64,000 nucleotides of DNA from Bactericera cockerelli (lineage: Eukaryota > Arthropoda > Insecta > Hemiptera > Triozidae): assembly GCA_024516035.1 (NCBI GenBank), contig CM044964.1:25013452-25077451 (forward strand), in the 5' to 3' direction. Shown here in pieces: positions 60,201 through 64,000 of the stretch (positions are counted from its first letter, which is position 1; each line of letters begins with the position of its first letter). Below the pieces are notes generated by a model, which worked only from the letters and a program-made list of their open reading frames with translations, searched no databases and was not told where the DNA came from. The position numbers and the translations under genes were made by a program.

Positions 60201-62084
60201 TCTTAACTTGAATTGAATCTTAATTTTCTTAGGCAATGGAAAGAGACATTGAACTCCCAGAATATAACATATAATAATATAATAGTGCTTTATTTATACT
60301 GTCAGCTCGAGACAGGAAGTCCCATTACGCTAACAGTTTAATATAGCACCTCTTAATTTATTTAAATAGATAAAATAATATCTATCTATCTATATTCTAT
60401 TATATTAAAGTGGTGTTTTTCAACTTTTTAGTTATATACACCAGATAAAATAATATACAAGTATTACAATTAACAAGGTATAAAAATATAAAATAAAAAA
60501 GGTATCCATACACACACACATTCACACCTAGCATGAGCAAAAAGGAGAGAGGAAGGAGTGGTTAGAGGGATTGGGATTAGAGAAAGTGGGATATAATAAT
60601 AATAAAATTGCCTTATTTATACTGCCCATTGAAGACTATTGAGTCCCATTATTCCATTTTTTTTTTTTCAAGAAATAACTTTTATTTATTTACATTTTTT
60701 GTTATTTACAATGGATGAAAAGAATATAAATATCAAAAAATACAAAGACAATATTAGTAAAATATTAGTAAATAACACTTTAATAGATTTAATAAGGACG
60801 TACCTCGTCTGTCAGGATGGGTTTCAGGACTTTGGCCACATGGATGTATTTCTTCATAAACTGCATGGACAAGATCTTGTCTGTCTTGGCTCTTGATGCT
60901 CCGTGCAACAGAGCGTTGTACTTCTCATACAGCGGAGTCCTGAGCTCTTCATCTGCCTGATCTGGGTTGGCGGTGCTAAGAATATCTACTGCAGATTCCA
61001 ATGGAAGAACCTAAGACATTAAAATAAAGTTTTTTTTAAAGATGAGTGTTTCACAGCCGTTTTTATTTCGTGGCTATGAAACAGGAGCTACTGTAGACGC
61101 TTGTGGTCTGTGTTGTAGCCTAACCATCCCGTAGTATGCCTCCCCTGTGATGGGCGAGAAGTGACACAATACTTCCCAATTAGGTGCTGGGTCAACACGC
61201 GCGCACCGGAAGGTATCCCTCACAAACAATTGTAACCAAATTAAGAATACAAATTTTTGTCGGCACCAGGGATCGACCCCGGGACCTTCCGCATGGCAAG
61301 CGAATGCTTAACCACTGAGCTAATCGCGCTCAAAATATATATAATTCATTGAGCTGGTCTGGATTGGTTGAGCTGAGAACATCTCTTAACTTTCTATATA
61401 ATGAGGCTACGTGTACTAGAACCATTGAGCAGAAAATCATTTAGTAGTTACACTATTTATTTAAATAAATTAATGAGTATTGAACATCATAAGCCTGAGA
61501 TTGACTTGGAATGTATTCATAACTACCTGTTGAAATAAATACATGCTTAATTACATTAGATTGTAACCAGAAAAAAATGTCTTTTTACCAGACAAAAAAT
61601 CTTTTTTTCCTTCTCCCTCTGTTTGAATTCTTAATCTCTTAGTTATCATGATGCAAAGAAATAATTATTGCTTAAATTATGAAATTAAAGCATTACACAT
61701 GAATGTTAGAAAGATTTACTATGAATTGCATATTCACTTACAGACTGATTATTTGAACATAAATTGATGATGAATAAATCTGTCTTTTAGTAACTATGCA
61801 ACTGGGCATATTATTTTAATTTGTTTTTATCCTATCTTTTCTTACCGCGCCATCTGATTCCTGTGGATTGCGGTAGCGATGCATCCGTACAACATGATCT
61901 GAAATTTTACGGTCATTTTCACTATCAACCAAATCGAGCATGACAAACAGGAGGTCGAAACGTGAAAGCAGGGAGTCTTGAAGTCCTATGTTTTCCATGG
62001 GGGTCTTGTACTGATCATACTTGCCGTAGACAGGATTAGCGGCTGCCAGAACAGAGCAGCGGGCATTCAGTTTTGCCTGGATAC
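55550..62084 (-). CDS. MCM3: MCM3, replicative helicase subunit (3' half, five exons)
   Basis: MCM3 is one of six AAA+ subunits of the MCM2-7 helicase that unwinds DNA at replication forks. Exons in coding order: 62084-61846, 61010-60804, 59692-59519, 57501-57256, 55852-55550; all junction phases agree. Recognised from [16 protein letters not shown] (sensor 1), [28 protein letters not shown] with the arginine finger in [40 protein letters not shown], and a C-terminal winged helix ending ITDGIAILI. About 389 residues are present of roughly 800; the N-terminal OB domain and Walker A/B exons lie beyond 64000. Convergent with SMC4. Confidence 0.95.
55942..56257. mobile_element. TTAA-flanked MITE, family D, inside an MCM3 intron
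   Basis: Element 55946-56253 between TTAA tetramers; ends cacgttcagcgcca / tggcgctaaacgtg (one mismatch). Palindromes GAGGTACATATATGTACCTC (55961-55980) and a variant at 56003-56022. Confidence 0.85.
56286..56480 (+). mobile_element. SINE-D, best copy
   Basis: cctccgtggcgtaatggttg and gagttcaactcccggctggg form tRNA-like boxes; body cacgtgaggctgtcatttcc and ggtgaggttaatatgggtag.. cccagcgaatgga. Confidence 0.8.
56494..57182. mobile_element. Cluster of CAGGGTG-ended MITEs
   Basis: Starts tacagggtggtccatgcgac and ends ggtgggacaccctgta, with several more tacagggtg / accaccctgta junctions at about 56619, 56648, 56790, 56923 and 57050. The pattern suggests nested or tandem Tc1/mariner-type MITEs. 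An A-run (57215-57244) follows. Confidence 0.65.
57256..57501 (-). CDS. MCM3: MCM3 exon, end of AAA+ lid and acidic linker
   Basis: Encodes [20 protein letters not shown], a KKRRRE basic cluster (possible nuclear import signal), repeated [13 protein letters not shown] acid residues, and [18 protein letters not shown].+AYFKKVL matches other MCM3 proteins. Phase 0 at both ends. Confidence 0.95.
57502..58140 (-). mobile_element. MCM3 intron with antisense SINE-A (57897-58129)
   Basis: The SINE-A body (tagtcatgaaacaggagcta.. cttacaaacaatattgtaac) lacks its tRNA head and ends ttatgtcggcg. A repeat at 57680-57790 ('aatggaaggcaggaaaaaatc') also occurs at 18450. Confidence 0.75.
58275..59265. mobile_element. 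Harbinger-like MITE remnants with nested SINE-B, family E and a long palindrome
   Basis: gggcggaattaatagacgtt starts at 58282; ends like ttaatttcgccctt occur at 58918 and 59253. Nested are SINE-B antisense (58394-58575), family E sense (58588-58755) and the palindrome at 59041-59100 with a related block at 59128-59202. Confidence 0.65.
59325..59516 (-). mobile_element. Family E retroposon, antisense, beside an MCM3 exon
   Basis: T-run and tagaaacactttattagtag at left; gggcggggttattgcctatg.. cccagccaaccctt at right, touching the exon donor. Confidence 0.8.
59519..59692 (-). CDS. MCM3: MCM3 exon, AAA+ lid helices
   Basis: Encodes [58 protein letters not shown] in a match to the lid of MCM3. 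Phase 0 both ends. [25 protein letters not shown] is almost invariant. Confidence 0.97.
59745..59927 (-). mobile_element. Helitron 3' end, antisense, 5'-truncated
   Basis: On -, it ends gcgggcgacagcccgctagt, a GCGGGC/GCCCGC hairpin immediately before CTAG. The body matches 45540-45717 in reverse. Confidence 0.75.
60804..61010 (-). CDS. MCM3: MCM3 exon, AAA+ domain C-terminal part
   Basis: Encodes [40 protein letters not shown], then [18 protein letters not shown]. The YEK....LHG and MKKYI+VAK motifs are typical of MCM3. Phase 0 both ends. Confidence 0.97.
61028..61333 (-). mobile_element. SINE-A, full length, antisense
   Basis: Tail ttttttttaaagatgagtgt at left, tRNA-like head (ccgggaccttccgcatggca.. 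gctaatcgcgct) at right. Begins about 18 bp from the exon. Confidence 0.85.
61846..62084 (-). CDS. MCM3: MCM3 exon, sensor 1 and arginine finger
   Basis: Encodes [60 protein letters not shown] and [24 protein letters not shown] carries sensor 1 asparagine; SRFD carries the arginine finger acting on the neighbouring subunit's ATP. Its first G codon is split with an upstream exon outside the window. Confidence 0.98.
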
Positions 62085-63196
62085 CTTAAATGGTGAGGAA
62101 GTTAAAGAATAACATTAGTACACCAGACTTTCCATAGGAACTTCCAATCTTTTTGAATGCAACTAATTGTATTTCACAGTTAGCTTTCTTACATTTCTAT
62201 ATATGTAATCACACATAGAGCAAGGACACTGATTGAGATTTAGACATAACTTTTGAACTCAGCAAATTGCCTCACAAAATACGCTTCATATAATTATATT
62301 TGTATCTGATCCTGGGAGACCCTGTATAATTTGTATGTTACATTAATGTATTTCTACACAAGAATACTTTCATTTGAGAATTTTCTTGTATGTTTACCCC
62401 CTTTGTAAATAGACCTAAAAATGTAAGGAGATTTATTTAACTGTCTGACAAAGAACAATTATTATTCATAACACACCATCCTATAATGATATACAGTATG
62501 TTTCAGAAAAGGTGGCCACCCCCTCGTAACTTTTGAACGCGACGGAATTTTTCAATTCTGTAAAGTCCTAGGTATAGGAAGTGCCCTATGGCCCATCCTG
62601 TGGTCATATTTATTTTCGGCCCCGGTCGGCCCTTCCGGCTTTTAGGCCATATTTTTTCATTTTTCTCGCGAATTTTAAATGGAATGCTATATTTTTTATT
62701 CCTGTTAATTAAAGTCCAAGTTAGGCTGAGTATAATGAGCTTTTAAAATTTTCAAAAACCTAATCAGGGGCGGAGCTAGTAGGGTGCAAGTTTCAAAATT
62801 GTTACACCCTGTATTTCAGCGTTAGTTAGATTTTTTAGTACTTTTTTTATGTTCATAGGTTCAAAATATTGTTTTACACCATATGAAATCAAAAAAATAT
62901 TCTTGTTTACTTCTAATGAGGGTCATAGTAAGGTTTTTGTAAAAGTACTTTTTTTCTCACGTCAATTTTTCGGTAAATTAATGGTGTTCTCGAAATTGGC
63001 ATTTTTAGAGGTGAAAGTCTGCAGTGACATATGTTTTTTATGCTTGAAATCGAAAGAAAAATTAACGCAGAAGCGATTAAGATCATAAAAAAAAGCCATT
63101 TAACCTGCTAGTTTTTTCACAACAGTGTCCGGTAAACTGGGTGAATTTCGTATTGGATTTTTTTGTTGTTGAGGAATCACAATTGGCATAGAAAAT
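62085..63196. other. MCM3 intron sequence, no exon seen
   Basis: AT-rich. 62495-62815 resembles a CAGGG-type MITE ('gtttcagaaaaggtggccac' to 'gttacaccctgtatttcag'). No upstream MCM3 exon is found in the window. Confidence 0.5.
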
Positions 63197-63288
63197 AAAT
63201 AATACCTAATAAGGGAATAATACTTCATTTAACATAACTAAATGCGAAATTAAATGAAGATTATTTCTTCTAAATCAGTGCCGATTAT

Positions 63289-63336
<48 letters not shown>

Positions 63337-64000
63337 TCTTTAAAATAATTGAAATGGTTTAATTTTCACCCCCAAGAGTTTGGTACTTAACCTGGTATTT
63401 TTTTCTCTTAAATTTTGAGATAATTAGATTTTTATTTAGAGATTTTTATTTATTAGATTTTTATTTTATTTAGAGATTTTTATTTATTCATTACTAGCAA
63501 CACCAGTATGATTTTTTTTTAAATTTGGGTTTGATATCGCGTTTCAACTGCATGGTCATATCATAACGGGGGTGTTACATTCCATTCGCAAGAAACTCAC
63601 CAACCTCCTAAACACATTTATCTCACCCAGCCTGGGTTAGGCCGGAATGCCAGCATCACGAAGTCTTCTCCTCGCTGGACGTTGCTTAACTTCGGTGATC
63701 CTACAAGAATCGTTGCATTCAAAGCGCCATCGGACTGACTCCAGAATTATTGACAATGTGTTTTCTACAGATTTTACCAACTTACCAACTAAAATTGTAT
63801 CAAGAGGGGACCCCTAGGCCGACTTTAGAAGCAGCATTATCCGATAATTATTTTTGATACAAGTTGAACTTTGAAAAGTGAAAAAAAGAGACAGAAAAAA
63901 AATATATTTTGGCACTGATTTAGAAGAAATAATTTTCATTTAATTTCGCATTTAGTTATGTTTATTGAAGTATTATTCCCTTATTAGGTATTATTTATTT
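63197..64000. mobile_element. ~800 bp element with ~95 bp inverted ends, reaching the window edge
   Basis: aataaataatacctaataag at 63197 and its inverse at 63985-64000; the arms continue through aagggaataatacttcattt and agattatttcttctaaatca. A (TC)n tract is at 63295-63331 and a repeat shared with 40185-40370 is at 63540-63730. Confidence 0.75.

Noticed and set aside
4312..61333. tRNA genes at sequences such as ctgtcccggtagctcagtgg and gcgaatagctcagtgattaa
   Set aside because: All are heads of dispersed SINEs followed by the same bodies and tails; none is free-standing, and the anticodon regions do not fold as normal arms.

Overview
This is nuclear DNA from an animal with large, repeat-filled introns, almost certainly an insect. 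A sap-feeding hemipteran is my guess, from the types of mobile element, but the sequence does not prove it. Two conserved chromosome-biology genes are recognisable and face each other tail to tail. SMC4, the condensin ATPase, is on the + strand (coding exons from 2130 to 49858). The 3' half of MCM3, a subunit of the replicative helicase, is on the - strand (exons from 62084 down to 55550; its 5' half lies beyond the window). The only other protein-coding material belongs to mobile elements.

Layout: 1-2129 is AT-rich 5' flank. 2130-47102 holds 17 short SMC4 exons whose junction phases all agree: N-terminal ATPase half with Walker A (exon 2), Q-loop (exon 4), first coiled coil (exons 5-10), hinge (exons 11-13), second coiled coil (exons 14-15), and C-terminal ATPase half with signature and Walker B motifs (exon 16) and the final beta-strand region (exon 17). 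A 100-N scaffold gap at 36816-36915 sits where roughly 250 residues of the second coiled coil are missing. Exon 18 (47859-49858) adds a tail of about 660 residues, unexpected for SMC4, built from acidic blocks, SQ motifs and about ten AT-hook-like motifs. 49859-55549 is intergenic and dominated by tandem copies of the 3' ends of both genes. 55550-62084 is MCM3. 62085-64000 is an MCM3 intron rich in inverted repeats.

Three features stand out. First, at least eleven SMC4 exons and the last MCM3 exon have partial copies ('echoes') in the neighbouring intron or flank. With one exception these follow a polarity rule: 3' exon halves with their donor (or the stop codon) lie downstream of the full exon, and 5' halves with their acceptor lie upstream. 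This is what tandem duplications with one breakpoint inside an exon would leave. Second, retroposon 3' tails in sense orientation end just upstream of many SMC4 acceptors; all five sense intronic copies of one tRNA-derived SINE (SINE-B here) do so. Third, the SMC4 tail alternates AT-hook-like motifs with acidic SQ motifs, and its coding repeats and 3' array contain frame-compatible splice-site-like sequences.

The rest is mobile DNA: several tRNA-derived SINE families (called A to D), a TAATAAAG-tailed retroposon (family E), a LINE with a reverse transcriptase and an in-frame minisatellite, LINE remnants, a small Gypsy-like LTR element with exact LTRs and target duplication, Helitron ends, a fold-back Tc1/mariner relative, Harbinger-like MITEs, and four TTAA- or CTAA-flanked MITE families containing short palindromes. 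Probable one-base frame breaks in SMC4 exons 16, 17 and 18 may be assembly errors. Family letters are local labels only.
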